From positions 1-29,075 of the forward strand of contig JARBJD010000613.1 of assembly GCA_033064195.1 (NCBI GenBank): DNA of 29,075 bases. Reading direction: 5' to 3'. Shown here piece after piece: positions 1 through 9,762 of the stretch; position 1 is the stretch's first letter; every line of letters begins with the position of its first letter. Position numbers and translations under genes: made by a program. The notes beneath the pieces were generated by a model. It saw nothing but the letters and a program-made list of their open reading frames with translations. It did not search any database and was not told the origin of the DNA. The DNA is from Blattamonas nauphoetae. Its lineage: Eukaryota > Preaxostyla > Oxymonadida.

Positions 1-560
1 ATCACTCATTTCAACTATGCTTGTTTCTGTTCCATTCAATATATTCTGATTCCTCTGATGTCCAGGATCATCATGGTATGTCCGTTTTTTCCTCTTTTCC
101 GAACTCTTTGCAGAGTTATGCGGGTTTCTTACAAACCGTGCAGATCCTGCACATTTACGTATTTTCATCATTTCAATTTCATTTCTTCTTGTTTTAGACT
201 TGTTTCAGCCTGTTTCCGGGCCAATTGTCACTTGTTTATTGCTCAATATTGTTCTGTTTTGACCTCACTTCCGTCTTTGTTTTTTTCATTGTTTACTGTT
301 TTCACCACTTCATTCATGTTTCTCTTAATCTTGTTCTCCAATACAACACATAATTTCCGCTAAGTGAAGATTCCGGACTTTTGCAGAGATCTCACTTTCA
401 ACGGCTCACTTCATATCTCGGAATTTTTCCGTAATCTTCATCATATCACGTACATTTTTGATCACTTTTGATGTTTTTAAGCAAAAAGGACCAAACACAA
501 GCGACATTTTCACTATTGGTGTCACATTTCACGTTATTTTCACTTTCGTCAATTTCCCTC
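1..560. other. AT-rich spacer, no gene recognised
   Basis: The plus strand is pyrimidine-rich, with recurring CACTTCATTT-like words. The only open frame (58-363) encodes a Phe/Ser/Thr-rich low-complexity translation with no recognisable domain, which I treat as chance. The composition flips to purine-rich on the plus strand near 600-640. Confidence 0.6.
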
Positions 561-564
561 TCAG

Positions 565-1660
565 TTTCATACTTGCTCACTTCATTGTTGGTTGTTTCGC
601 TTTCTTTTACTCTGTTTTTGTGAAAATGTGATGAAAAGTTGACTAAAATGATGTGCTAGTGAAGTGAGAACGGCCCACAAAATGGAAGTGAATTGAGCAA
701 AATGAAGAGGAATGATGAACAGATCATATGTGAAATGGGGAGAGAAAGTGATGAAATGAAAGGGACTACAGTCGGTTTTGAAGTGACAAAAACGGTCAAA
801 AGTTGAGAAGTGAAAACATGAAAAAGTGACTTTATGAGAGAACTATCCGACAAAATCTCCTCAAAATTCGAGCACACCTTACTCATACCGTGAGAAAGAA
901 GGATTTGTAACGAAATTCAGATCAAAAAATCCATAGTGTCAAAATGTTGGTGCAAATGTGTCGTCAGAGGTGTGATCGAAGAACCAACAAAATGAAACTA
1001 AGGAAATGCGCTATACGTCTCGCGTCGACTTATGTTCGTTAAAATGATGCAATAACGGAGTAAATGAAGTGAAAGTAGTGAAATGTGAAAATTCATGAAA
1101 AAGTGTGCGAACGTAGAGGTGTCAAAAGTTTTCAGAGATGAATGACACAAAAAGACGCCAACTAGCGTTTTCACACCCAAAAACACCATTAGACGACGAA
1201 AAGTGATCAAAAGGACATAGTCCCGAACGTCCATACCTTTCTAAAAATCTCAAAAACGCGAAAAACCTCAATGGGTCGGATCAAACCAAAAATCTCAGAA
1301 GTGCTTTTTATCGAAAATCCTACCTTTCAAAATGATTTCCGTCACAATCAAACGTGTTTGAACACAATTTGAGCCATAAAGCGGTTCATAGTAGCAAAAT
1401 CGGAACATCGACTTTTTTGGTCACTTTTTCGACCTAAGTTCAGTACGTAACTCCACGAATTCCCAACCGATTTTCATCAGGATTGTCTTGATCGAGGACC
1501 GACAGTGTCCCCGAGATTTTAGAATTTTTTTCAGAATTTTTCGAAATGGTTATCATGTTGGATTTCAGTGATTTGTGGTCAAAAATAGATTTTCAGTATT
1601 TTCATGACCTTTCGTGGTACTTTCTCAAGTGAGGACGGTCTCCAAAATACAACCAATTGT
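565..1660 (+). repeat. Left arm of a diverged ~1.1 kb inverted repeat
   Basis: The reverse complement of this stretch aligns by eye with about 5245-6360. The best part is 1255-1640 against 5290-5655, roughly 70% identical: the reverse complement of CCTCAATGGGTCGG (near 1268) reappears at about 5634-5645, and ATCCTGATGAAAATCGG-like sequence on one side matches ATCCCGATGAAAATCTG on the other. Outer matches include CATACTTGCTCACTTCATTG (571-590) against the complement near 6310-6333. The arms enclose a Polinton-gene relic and a beta-helix pseudogene. The short minus-strand open frames here (656-886, 998-1234) show no domain. Whether the arms are TIRs of an old element or a host repeat is open. 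Confidence 0.75.
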
Positions 1661-1689
1661 CCAAGCGAACGTAATACTCATTCTTTGTT

Positions 1690-2191
1690 CGTAAATCGCG
1701 ATATTTGAATGGCTCAAGTACCTTTGTGTATGTTCCAATGAGTTCACAATTCTCTTTTCAATTCATTTTCAACAAACGATTGTGTGTATCGTTTTCGTTT
1801 GTTCTGATGAGTTCTGAATCCTTTCATCCATTTTGATGGGATCACTATCCATTCAATTCCTTCGTGTCGATATGTTACTGGAGTACTTGAATGAGTGTAT
1901 TCAGAAATGAGTTCACAATTTTCATTTTCATTGATTCAATAAGCTTCTCTTTGTGCAACGATTTGCTGGTCGAAGATATTTCTGACGATTCAGATGTGGT
2001 CTGTATCCTTTGACGAAACTATTGACGTACACTTGATAAGTTTCATCTGGTTTCTCTTCGAGGTAGTATTCGAAAGTACTTCCTGTGAGATATGTTGTTC
2101 CTTGTCGATTGAGAGTTGGAGGTGATTTCATGATCAAATTATCTTTCTCGAGAATTTCTAGGAGTTGTGTTGGTGTCAAGACGCTGCTCAT
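1690..2191 (-). pseudogene. Relic related to the Polinton terminal two-repeat gene
   Basis: The minus strand encodes fragments resembling the protein at 26840-27229: the peptide TQSFVENELK is shared, and RPHLNRQKY resembles RPHLAKRRHY. The upstream part is an 87-residue open frame starting with MSSVLTPTQ at 2191. It is preceded by TTTTTAATTTGTATAAAATG, the same start context as the genes at 8286 and 26796. This is an old, broken fossil copy, much more diverged than the copies at 8286 and 27229, and it abuts the inner edge of the left inverted-repeat arm. Function unknown. Confidence 0.6.
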
Positions 2192-2220
2192 TTTATACAA
2201 ATTAAAAATTGAATAAAAAG
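2192..2220 (-). promoter_or_regulatory. T-rich start-site box, AATTTGTA class
   Basis: Read on the minus strand, TTTTTAATTTGTATAAAATG ends in the start codon at 2191. It closely resembles the sequence upstream of the Polinton genes starting at 8286 (plus) and 26796 (minus). Promoter function is inferred from recurrence. Confidence 0.5.
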
Positions 2221-2446
2221 AAATCGACGTTGTTTTCTAAAAGTACTCAAAAAGCTTCAAAAGACACTTTCAAGAGGTCCGTTTTTCGCCTTTATTTTGA
2301 ATTTACGGCCAAATATAGACTACTCTGAAATGTCAATATTTTCAGTAGTAAGTGAGATGGAAATTAGAATGAGTCATATTAAAAAAATCAATTGGCTCTG
2401 AGATTCAAAATGATTTCTCGTTCCAATTCTCCTAGGAGTATCACCT

Positions 2447-5132
2447 ATGCCAGTTTGGTTCCCATTTCGCTTATACCACTACTTTGAACGACACTATGAA
2501 CTTCAGTCTACTCTATATTATGCTGATTCACTCCCATTGCACTCCTCATACATCGATTTAATCGGAACTAAATCGACGAAACTGACACTTTCGTCGAATG
2601 TCCATTTTCGGTTGAATGAACAGGAATCCTCTTCAAAGCCCCACCAGAACAACAAATATAATTCGGGGAGTATTCTTGATCTGTTTAACTCTTCACTTTA
2701 TCTTTCGTGGCTTCACGTGGAAATCGCACCAAAGCACACCTGTCATCAATTGCCAAACCGAAATGACCAATCACTCCGAGCATCATATTCGTTCTCAACT
2801 ATTAAATCATCATCTCTTGCAATTCGCGACTGTTCGATTCTGTCGAGTGAATGGACGTCACCTCTGATTGTGACATCCGATTCGAATCTCCAAATGGTCA
2901 TGTCCCATCATTAACCAAGTTTATTCCATCAGCTCCAAGTTTCTGTGTTTCTGTTGTCGTCAAATCGATCGACCTCTCATCACAACAACTGACATCTGGA
3001 AACAGCGTGTTGATCAATTTTTCACCGTCACAATCATCATTTATGGAGTTCAGCGAGATTTCAACATGCGTAGAATCATGCAATATTGTGAACTTGACAT
3101 CGTTGAAATCGACTCCCTCATTCCAGCAAGACGACTCTCGCAGACCTGCCTTGGCGTGAGTGTGTCTGACTCTGTTGGGGCACTCCAAAACACGGTCGTT
3201 CAAGACCACAACATTGGAGGATCGTTTCATTTCCAGAACAACACACTCAGCTCGTCGACCTCGACTCACTTGGCTCGAAAAGACGTGTTTCTCACAGCAG
3301 CGTTTTCTGATCTCTTCAAGGAGGAACTGGAATTCCTTGATCCACCGTACACGTTCACAGGAGACGAATACTCGCAGGAACAATCGCACATGTACTGGTC
3401 ACTCTCCACTTTCTTGGATTTGACCATTCCACCCCGCTTCAAATATGCCACGATCGCCAATCCCATCACATACACCGACTGCTCCTTCACAAAGATGACC
3501 GAGGAACAGCCCGATCCAGCATCTCTTAGCGTCTGGTGGCAGTGCCATTCGACTTTTCTCGCAAGCGCCTCTCTCAGTCACAAACTGCACATTCACCGAT
3601 TGCAAGATCCAACTCGGAAATGGAGGAGCGATCCTCGTCGCATCGAGAGACACGGAAGCCTGCCCGACAGTCACAATCGAAGACAGCAAGTTTGTCCAAT
3701 GCACGTCTGTCTCGAATGGTGGAGCGATCTGCATTTCGTCTGCCGGGACTCACTCCATCACTCGCTCCTCGTTCACCTCGTGTGAGGCGGGTGCCAGCGG
3801 AGGTGGTGCATGCACCCTGAACACAATCTATAACCAGAATATTGCGATCTCTTATTCAAAATTTGTGTCAAATTCGGCGTCGATGAAGTGTGGTGGACTG
3901 TATGCCTTGTCGGCAGCATCGCTGATGTTCTGCCACTTCGAAGGAAACACGGCACCACAACATCCGGATTGGAACATCGAATCTCCACACTATTCTCTCA
4001 CAGCCGTATTTGGATGCACACAATCGATCGATTCGAAGGTGACAGATGATGTGCTGTTTGTGGCGAGTGGTGTGGAAGGAGGTGACTGCTCGTTCTCCTC
4101 GCCGTGTGGTTCCCTTTCCGCAGCTCTTCTGAAGGTTGGAGCAAGTGAGTCGAAGGAAATCAAACTAGGAGCCGGCAACTTCGGAGAAGTTCACATTGAG
4201 GCGTCTAGCAAACCCACGATCTGTGGGTATCGGCGGAAAGACGAGTGGGACTCGACAAAACCCTCGTCATCGTTCTCTCTTCTTTGGACAATCCTGGGAC
4301 TGTCACGCTGACACTTCTCGATCTGGTTCCTCTGACTGGTGCTTCCATCGTGGAGTGCACTGCGGACGCATCGGTGTCATTGAACAATCTGAGGATGATT
4401 GGAGTGGATGGGATTTCTTCCACTTTCGTGTTCTCCGCTGGCACGGTCACCTTCACACTCTGCCACTTCGATTCACTCTCGTCGATGAAATGCTCACTGA
4501 TCTCTGTTTCCGCCACAGCTGTCGTCAAAATTGATCGATCAATCTTCATCCAAATCGAAAGCTCATCAAGCGTTGTCTCTGTCATCGGTGGGAGACTGAC
4601 ACTCGAAAAGGTGATATTCCAACGTCTGACCCGCACAAGTGGTTTGGGAGGAGCCGCACTCGATTGCAAGAACGCCGCTTCCATCACAATTGGTGGCCGC
4701 TTCTCAAATTGTCACTCAAAAACTGGTCTGTGTGGAGCTATCCATTTGAATGCCACGGATCTGTCAACGATTAAACTTGCTGATATATTCTTTCTCCTCA
4801 ATCGTGGTTGTAACGAGTCCGTCGCACACGATATCCACCTTTCAACAATCAATGTCGATGATTTCATCTCCAAATTCCATTATTACATGGACTCAGCCAG
4901 TTTGTCGCCTCACATTGTCGATGATGACGATAAATCTGGTCCAATCGATCTTCTTACAGTTTTCCACGTGTATGGTGAATCCGACTCTTTTAACCAAATC
5001 AAATACTGCCCGAGCTCTTTCACTCCGAGTGATGTGGAGGCGTTGGATCTCTCCTCGCCTGATTTTGAGAAGGATGGGTTCGGTTTGTATCTCAGTAGTA
5101 TAGTAGACGATTTGGGAACCAGATTGAAATAG
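2447..5132 (+). pseudogene. Pmp-like right-handed beta-helix surface protein, frameshifted
   Basis: The plus strand encodes repeats of the polymorphic-outer-membrane-protein / parallel beta-helix type: NGGAI, GGAICISSAG, GGAALDC and CGAIHL blocks alternating with CTFTDC, SKFVQC, SSFTSC and SNCHSK. A Cys-rich block CSFSSPCGSLSAALLKVG (about 4093-4140) is typical of large secreted beta-helix families in some anaerobic protists. The coding signal is continuous from about 2450 to the TAG at 5130-5132 but moves between frames near 2900, 3145, 3540 and 4240, so I call a decayed gene or one with sequencing indels; unrecognised introns could explain some shifts. The segment 3430-4311 has no useful ATG of its own. 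No convincing signal peptide or C-terminal membrane helix is seen. The gene sits between the two inverted-repeat arms. A cell-surface role is inferred from the family. Confidence 0.7.
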
Positions 5133-5154
5133 TCGTTGAAATTAGAAACGAAAA

Positions 5155-5238
5155 GTCAATTCCGATTGACCATTTCTAAATCTTGTATTAAAAGGAATTT
5201 AGGCCATTTCAATGATGTCAATATTTGACCTAAATTCC
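5155..5238. other. Two hairpins just 3' of the beta-helix gene
   Basis: GTCAAT-TTCCG-ATTGAC (5155-5171) is a 6-bp stem with a 5-nt loop. GGAATTTAGG (5195-5204) pairs perfectly with CCTAAATTCC (5229-5238) across a 24-nt loop. Both follow the TAG at 5130-5132 and could mark an RNA 3' end or the inner edge of the repeat arm. Function is unproven. Confidence 0.4.
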
Positions 5239-5244
5239 AAAATA

Positions 5245-6360
5245 TGTCCAATATTTCGACCTCATTTTAAGCGTCAATTTTGAAGCAAATTTTGATATAT
5301 TCCAAAATGTTGTCACTTTTTCGATGTTTTTCACTTTTGAACTCGAACAAAGTGAATCCAACTTGAGAACCACTTCGAAAAAATCGAAAAAATCTAAAAT
5401 GTCGAGGACGATGTGAGTCATCGATCAAAACAATCCCGATGAAAATCTGTTGAGAATTTGTGGAACTACGTACCGAACAGTGGTCAAAAATGGACCAAAA
5501 GTCGATTTTCAGATTTCGCTACTAACCACTACTTTATGTCTCAAATTCACCTCAAACACCTTCTAAAATTACAAAATCGATTTCGAAAGGTGAAATTCGC
5601 GATAAAAACACTTTTGGAAAAAAGTTAGATCCGACCCATTGAGGATTTTTTACGAGTCGAAATTTTCGAGATACGGTATGGACCCTGTCTTCCATCATCT
5701 TTCGCTCAGGAATCGTCCTCTTATGACGCCTTTTGTGTTAGATTGGATAAGAACGCCTTCTGGCGACTTTAGGTATGAACCTTTTCACGTCACGATCCTT
5801 CGGACACTTTTTGCCAATTTTCGTTTTAACGTTAGATCTTCTAAATTCTTCGCATTCGCGTCCTAGCGACGCTTTTTTGAGATTTCCTGTTTTCCCACTT
5901 CATTAGTCCTCTTTTTTTGCACACACCTTTGATTCACCACATTTTCACCTCACTTTCAGTCACCGTCTCTTTTTTACACGTTTTCACATATCATCCTCCC
6001 TTTCTCACCTTCCGAGGAGGGAGTGGCTGAATTTTTTAACACTTTTGTGCACCAGTTTTTCCTTAATCTTGGTTTCACGTGTTTTTCCTCATATCTGGTC
6101 TTCACGTTTGTCTTAACAAAAACTCGTTTCAATACATTTCATCACTCATCTTTCTTGTTCCATTTCACCACGTATCCGTTCATAAGACTCTCTCATTTAC
6201 CTCATTTCACAACCCATTTTTCCGTCGAATGACGCTCGTGAGCACATCATTATGTCTTCATTGTTTTTGACTTTTTTGCTTAATTAGACAAAAAGAGATT
6301 GAAACAAGGTACAATGAAGTGAGCAAGTATGATAGTGAATGGTGAAATGGATGAAGTGAG
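5245..6360 (-). repeat. Right arm of the diverged ~1.1 kb inverted repeat
   Basis: This is the inverted partner of about 565-1660, with the clearest alignment at 5290-5655. Further out, GGTATGGAC (5674-5682) and CGCCTTCTGGCGAC (5753-5766) match the complement of the left arm. The plus strand is pyrimidine-rich until about 6260 and purine-rich after 6300, mirroring the left side. The short open frames here (5639-5866, 6023-6232) are Phe-rich without domains. Confidence 0.7.
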
Positions 6361-8190
6361 AATTGAGGTACACTAATGTGTTTTATGAACGCGTTCATCG
6401 AAATTTTGCATAAAAAGAGCAAACAAAAGTGAATGAAGTGAGAATCAAGCGATAAAGTGAAGTGATGGACGAAAGAAATGAGAAGATCAAAACCAACGAG
6501 ATCCTGGTTTAGAAATGAGTTTTATGATCGATGAATCTAAATTTTGCAAACAAAGAGCAGACAAAAGTGAATGAAGTGGCAATCAAACAATAAAGTGAAG
6601 TGAGGAATGAAAGAAACGAGGAGAGTAAAAAACGACGAGATCAAGGTTACAAAATGATTTTTATGCGCGAAAGAAACCAATGTAGTCTAATCCATGTGAA
6701 CTGAGTTTAGAAAAACATACTTGTGAATCTTAAAACATAATTGGAGAATTGATATCGAGCGGACGCTGTGGATTGTTTCTATTGTGTTCATAATTGAATT
6801 TTAGAATTAGATAAATAAAAAACAAGAGAATACCAGTTTGGTTCCAGTTGTGAGACATCCTTTGCGACCATAAACAGCAACGCTTCACTCGATTGGATGG
6901 TCACTCTTCAGTCCACTTTATCTGGTACACAAATTGATTTTAAGAAAGAATGAATGTGGAAACAGAGGATACCAGTTTCAATCCTTCAGTGACACATTCT
7001 TTCGAAGTCTAAAACACCATACTGTACCTCAGATGTGAGGATCATTGACATCGAGTTAACTATGGGTTTTAAAAAGTGAACGAAGGATAAAGCGTGAGCA
7101 TACCGGTTTCATTTTTTGATTTCCACATTCAGTGAACGATAAAGCGCGATCGTGTACCCAATTCGAAGGTGACTGTTTTGATCGTTTCGATCTGGTACAC
7201 TACTTGTTTTTAGGAAAGAATGAGCAAAGAAAGTGAACAAACCGGTTAATCTCGACTTGGATCCACATTAATCAGAGCATAAAACACCGTGCTGTACCAG
7301 AACTGAGAAGACAGAAAAAGAGCCAAATTGAGTCCGAGAGAAGGTTTTATCAAAAGAGAAGAGTAGAAATGAGAAAGTCAAAAGAGGGAGAACATGAATT
7401 CAAGGTCAATAGAAAGTAAAACAAAGCGGCGTACCTTCTGAATCAAAATCGACGATCGATCGAGAAATTTCGAGCACCAAAAAGTTGATCAAAAATTTTA
7501 GAACTCATGTCAAACTTTAATTTTGGAAAAAAGTGAGAGACAATGAAGAGATAATGAGAACGAAGTGACAATGAAAATCCAAGAGTGAAGTGGAGAGAGA
7601 AAAAGAGAAGACAAAAAGTGATGTGAAAATGACGGTACAAGAATGAGTCTTAGGAAAAGATTAAACAAAAAAGAGAACAAACAAGTTTTAATTCTTCGGT
7701 GAAAGTCACTTTCGAAAAGTAAGACGCGATAGTTCATCGACGTCGAGAGGATCAGTTGGTGAGAGGTCAGAAAAGAAATTTAAAAAGAGATGAAAGAAAG
7801 AGAAGAGCAAACAAGTTATTTTTCGGTAGTGAAACAACATTCGAAACGATAAGACGCGACGGTTGATCAGATCTTCGAGGTCAAGTTTGGTCCGATCAGA
7901 GAAGGTACAAAAAAGAGTTTTATGAAAGAATGAATTGAATAAGAGAACAAACCATTTAAGAATAAGTCGGAAACGAAATTCCAGAAGATAAAACGAAGTA
8001 GTGTACCTGAATGAGAGGAGAAGAAAAAAGTGAAGGATCGAGAACAAGAATGAAGAGACAAAAAAGAAGAGAGAACAAATGTGAAAGTAGAAAGCGTAAC
8101 ACACCTAAATCAAACGGTAAAGAGCAGTCAGGAACGAGAAGGGATGATCGTGTCCCATTGAAGTACTTTCGCTGATCAAACAATACTGAT
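6360..8190. repeat. Degenerate tandem array, period ~130-140 bp
   Basis: A first pair of units (about 6385-6525 and 6528-6660) shares CAAAAGTGAATGAAGTG and ATAAAGTGAAGTGA. Later units carry a TACCAGTTT/TACCGGTTT/AACAAGTTT word at about 6831, 6971, 7103, 7240, 7679, 7812 and 7950, then a TTCGAA word, a TAAAACRC/TAAGACGCGA word and a GTGTACC word. Spacing is about 132-140 bp where neighbours can be read. The purine-rich plus strand gives long Phe/Ser-rich minus-strand frames (7443-8183), which I regard as by-products of the composition. No gene is supported. Confidence 0.6.
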
Positions 8191-8257
8191 CGAACCCATC
8201 GATGACAGAATTGAAGTCTCGGAAAGTCACAAATGATAAAAACAACGAATGAAAATT

Positions 8258-8285
8258 TATTTTTGAATTTTTTAATTTGTATTAA
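8258..8285 (+). promoter_or_regulatory. T-rich start-site box, AATTTGTA class
   Basis: TTTTAATTTGTATTAAATG ends in the start codon at 8286. It is nearly identical to the sequence upstream of the minus-strand gene at 26796 (TTTTAATTTGTAGTAAATG). Promoter function is inferred from recurrence. Confidence 0.55.
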
Positions 8286-8430
8286 ATGAATCCAACTGAG
8301 ATGTACAACGAAAGACGTCGAGTATGTTCAGAACAAGCATTAATTGAATCAATGAGAGAAGAGAACTGTACGCTGGTCTCTGTGTATGTCAGAAATACTG
8401 TGCCGGTGACGTATGTTCATGAGGGAGTTG
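8281..8430 (+). repeat. Polinton left terminal inverted repeat
   Basis: About 150 bp match the reverse complement of 27086-27235 with about seven mismatches. The repeat contains the 5' part of the terminal gene and ends inward at GAGGGAGTTG (8421-8430). Just outside, the left copy keeps a T-rich box (8258-8285) that the right flank lacks. Confidence 0.8.
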
Positions 8431-8450
8431 TCATTTTTTATTTTCTATGA
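8286..8450 (+). CDS. Partial copy of the Polinton terminal repeat gene
   Basis: This 54-residue frame begins MNPTEMYNERRRV. Its first 48 residues are nearly identical to the N-terminus of the 129-residue protein at 26840-27229, so this is the part of that gene lying inside the TIR. The last few residues come from the start box of the next gene, and the stop overlaps the following reading frame. As a short copy it holds only the first of the two repeat modules of the full gene. It may be a by-product of TIR formation rather than a working gene. Confidence 0.6.
   Translation: MNPTEMYNERRRVCSEQALIESMREENCTLVSVYVRNTVPVTYVHEGVVIFYFL
8433..8446 (+). promoter_or_regulatory. T-rich start-site box of the fibre-like gene
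   Basis: TTTTTTATTTTC lies immediately at the inner edge of the left TIR. It matches the TTTTTATTTTT box found in front of the capsid and other structural genes. It abuts ATG 8447 and lies about 20 nt before ATG 8465. Confidence 0.5.
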
Positions 8451-8464
8451 AAGAGCAAACGAAA

Positions 8465-9337
8465 ATGAGTCGACAAAAATACAATTCACAAATGATTGAG
8501 AAAATGATTGATCATAATCTCTCAACAACCAACGAGAATTCGGCAGTGATTGACTCACTTCAGAAGACAACAGAAGCACACAAGACAGCGATATCTTCAA
8601 TCCAAAAAGTGGTGAGCACAAATGGATCAATCACGACACCAACAATCGGAGGATTGATTCATGTGAATGGAGCGAAGTGGAACATATCAGAAGGATCACT
8701 TCCGAAGTATCCTGGAACATACCCGTCCTCAACATTTTCTTCTGGAATTTCAATATCACAATCGCTTGCGGAAACTTCGGGAATTCAGTTCAATGGTGAT
8801 GGAATAATTATGTGGTCTCCCTGTGACAAACCAGCACTCTATTACTACGATGAGGACACTGGTTCAGGAGTGTTTTCAATATCCACAACAGGAAGTTTTT
8901 CTCAGCTGTCAGACAGAAGAGTGAAAAGAAATATTGAACCATACCCCGATGTTCTCGAGCAACTGAATAAAGTCGAAATCGTGCAGTACCAATTCAACAC
9001 ATTTGATTCGAAGATCAACAAAGTCACAAAACAAATCGAGAACGAAACCAATGAAGAACACTTGAAGAACTGCAAAGAGAAATGTGAATGCTTGAAGAAG
9101 GAAAGAGAGAAGAAACACATCGGTGTGATTGCACAACAGATCCAAGGCATATTCCCTGAGGTCGTGAATGATTCCAATCCAGATTGTCTTCAAGTTGATT
9201 ATGCAGAACTCTCTTGCTTCTGTGTGAAAGCTATTCAGGAACTGAGTCATATTGTCGGACAACAACAAACCCTCATATATGAACTTGTACAAAAATATAA
9301 TGCACTGATCGAAACAATGTCTAGTATTCCAACATGA
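8465..9337 (+). CDS. Fibre-like protein with Peptidase_S74 chaperone domain
   Basis: The 290-residue product ends in an intramolecular chaperone / auto-processing domain of endosialidase tailspikes (Peptidase_S74). LSDRRVKRNIEP (about residues 148-159) holds the Ser-Asp pair at the expected cleavage point, followed by HIGVIAQQIQGIFPEVV (about 218-234) and LQVDYAEL (about 242-249). The N-terminal half is Ser/Thr/Gly-rich with a short helical start (about residues 1-55), compatible with a trimeric fibre shaft or tip. In the known family the domain assists trimer folding and is then cut off. I chose ATG 8465 because the T-rich box abuts ATG 8447, whereas sister genes leave several bases between box and start; 8447 would add six residues. 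It is convergent with the next gene, overlapping it by 17 bp. A receptor-binding virion fibre is the likely role (inference). Confidence 0.85.
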   Translation: MSRQKYNSQMIEKMIDHNLSTTNENSAVIDSLQKTTEAHKTAISSIQKVVSTNGSITTPTIGGLIHVNGAKWNISEGSLPKYPGTYPSSTFSSGISISQSLAETSGIQFNGDGIIMWSPCDKPALYYYDEDTGSGVFSISTTGSFSQLSDRRVKRNIEPYPDVLEQLNKVEIVQYQFNTFDSKINKVTKQIENETNEEHLKNCKEKCECLKKEREKKHIGVIAQQIQGIFPEVVNDSNPDCLQVDYAELSCFCVKAIQELSHIVGQQQTLIYELVQKYNALIETMSSIPT

Positions 9338-9731
9338 GGTCAACAAGAAATTCATAGTACTCTTTGATTATTTTTCCATTGATTGTCTCCGTTGTTTCCA
9401 TTTCAATTGATTCACCAGAACTGTCTTTGAACCAGATCTTCACAATTGATTGTCGAGTAGTTAATTCCCACTTCTTTCGCTTCGCAATCTGTTCATTACA
9501 GAAAGCAACAAACGAGTCATTAAATGCGTCAGTCTGGATCCAATCACCATGGATTGTTATGTGCTGAGGAATGTCTTTTGAGATGACAGTTGTTGAACCA
9601 TCAATGTCCTCCCTCACATGAATGAGTTTGCAGTCAAGAAAGTGAACATATTTTTGGTTTCTGGAATTGGTAAAATCAGGAGGTAATTGAGCAGTGTGAG
9701 AATTCTGAATTGAGAAATAGCGCTTCACCAT
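9321..9731 (-). CDS. Polinton protein of unknown function, 136 aa
   Basis: The product starts MVKRYFSIQ at 9731, behind a TTTTATTTTTG box (9741-9755); an upstream extension would need a TTG start inside that box. The sequence is mixed alpha/beta with several short strands (KYVHFLDCKLIHV, TTVISKDI, IVKIWFKD) and no Cys clusters or membrane segments. It lies directly downstream of the first capsid-like gene on the same strand (31 bp gap), so it may belong to the virion module. I do not recognise the family. Confidence 0.7.
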   Translation of the reverse strand: MVKRYFSIQNSHTAQLPPDFTNSRNQKYVHFLDCKLIHVREDIDGSTTVISKDIPQHITIHGDWIQTDAFNDSFVAFCNEQIAKRKKWELTTRQSIVKIWFKDSSGESIEMETTETINGKIIKEYYEFLVDLMLEY

Positions 9732-9755
9732 TTGTGTTTTCTTCAAAAATAAAAT
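9732..9755 (-). promoter_or_regulatory. T-rich start-site box
   Basis: On the minus strand TTTTATTTTTG precedes ATG 9731 by about 14 bases. The spacing is longer than at the other Polinton genes. Confidence 0.45.
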
Positions 9756-9762
9756 ATTCAAT

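Noticed and set aside
7443-8183. Overlapping minus-strand frames encoding Phe/Ser/Leu-rich proteins
   Set aside because: They arise from the purine-rich tandem array, overlap in several frames and have no domain or start-box support.
6360-8190. CRISPR-like repeat array
   Set aside because: The repeats are long, degenerate and directly adjoining; there are no uniform spacers and the context is eukaryotic.
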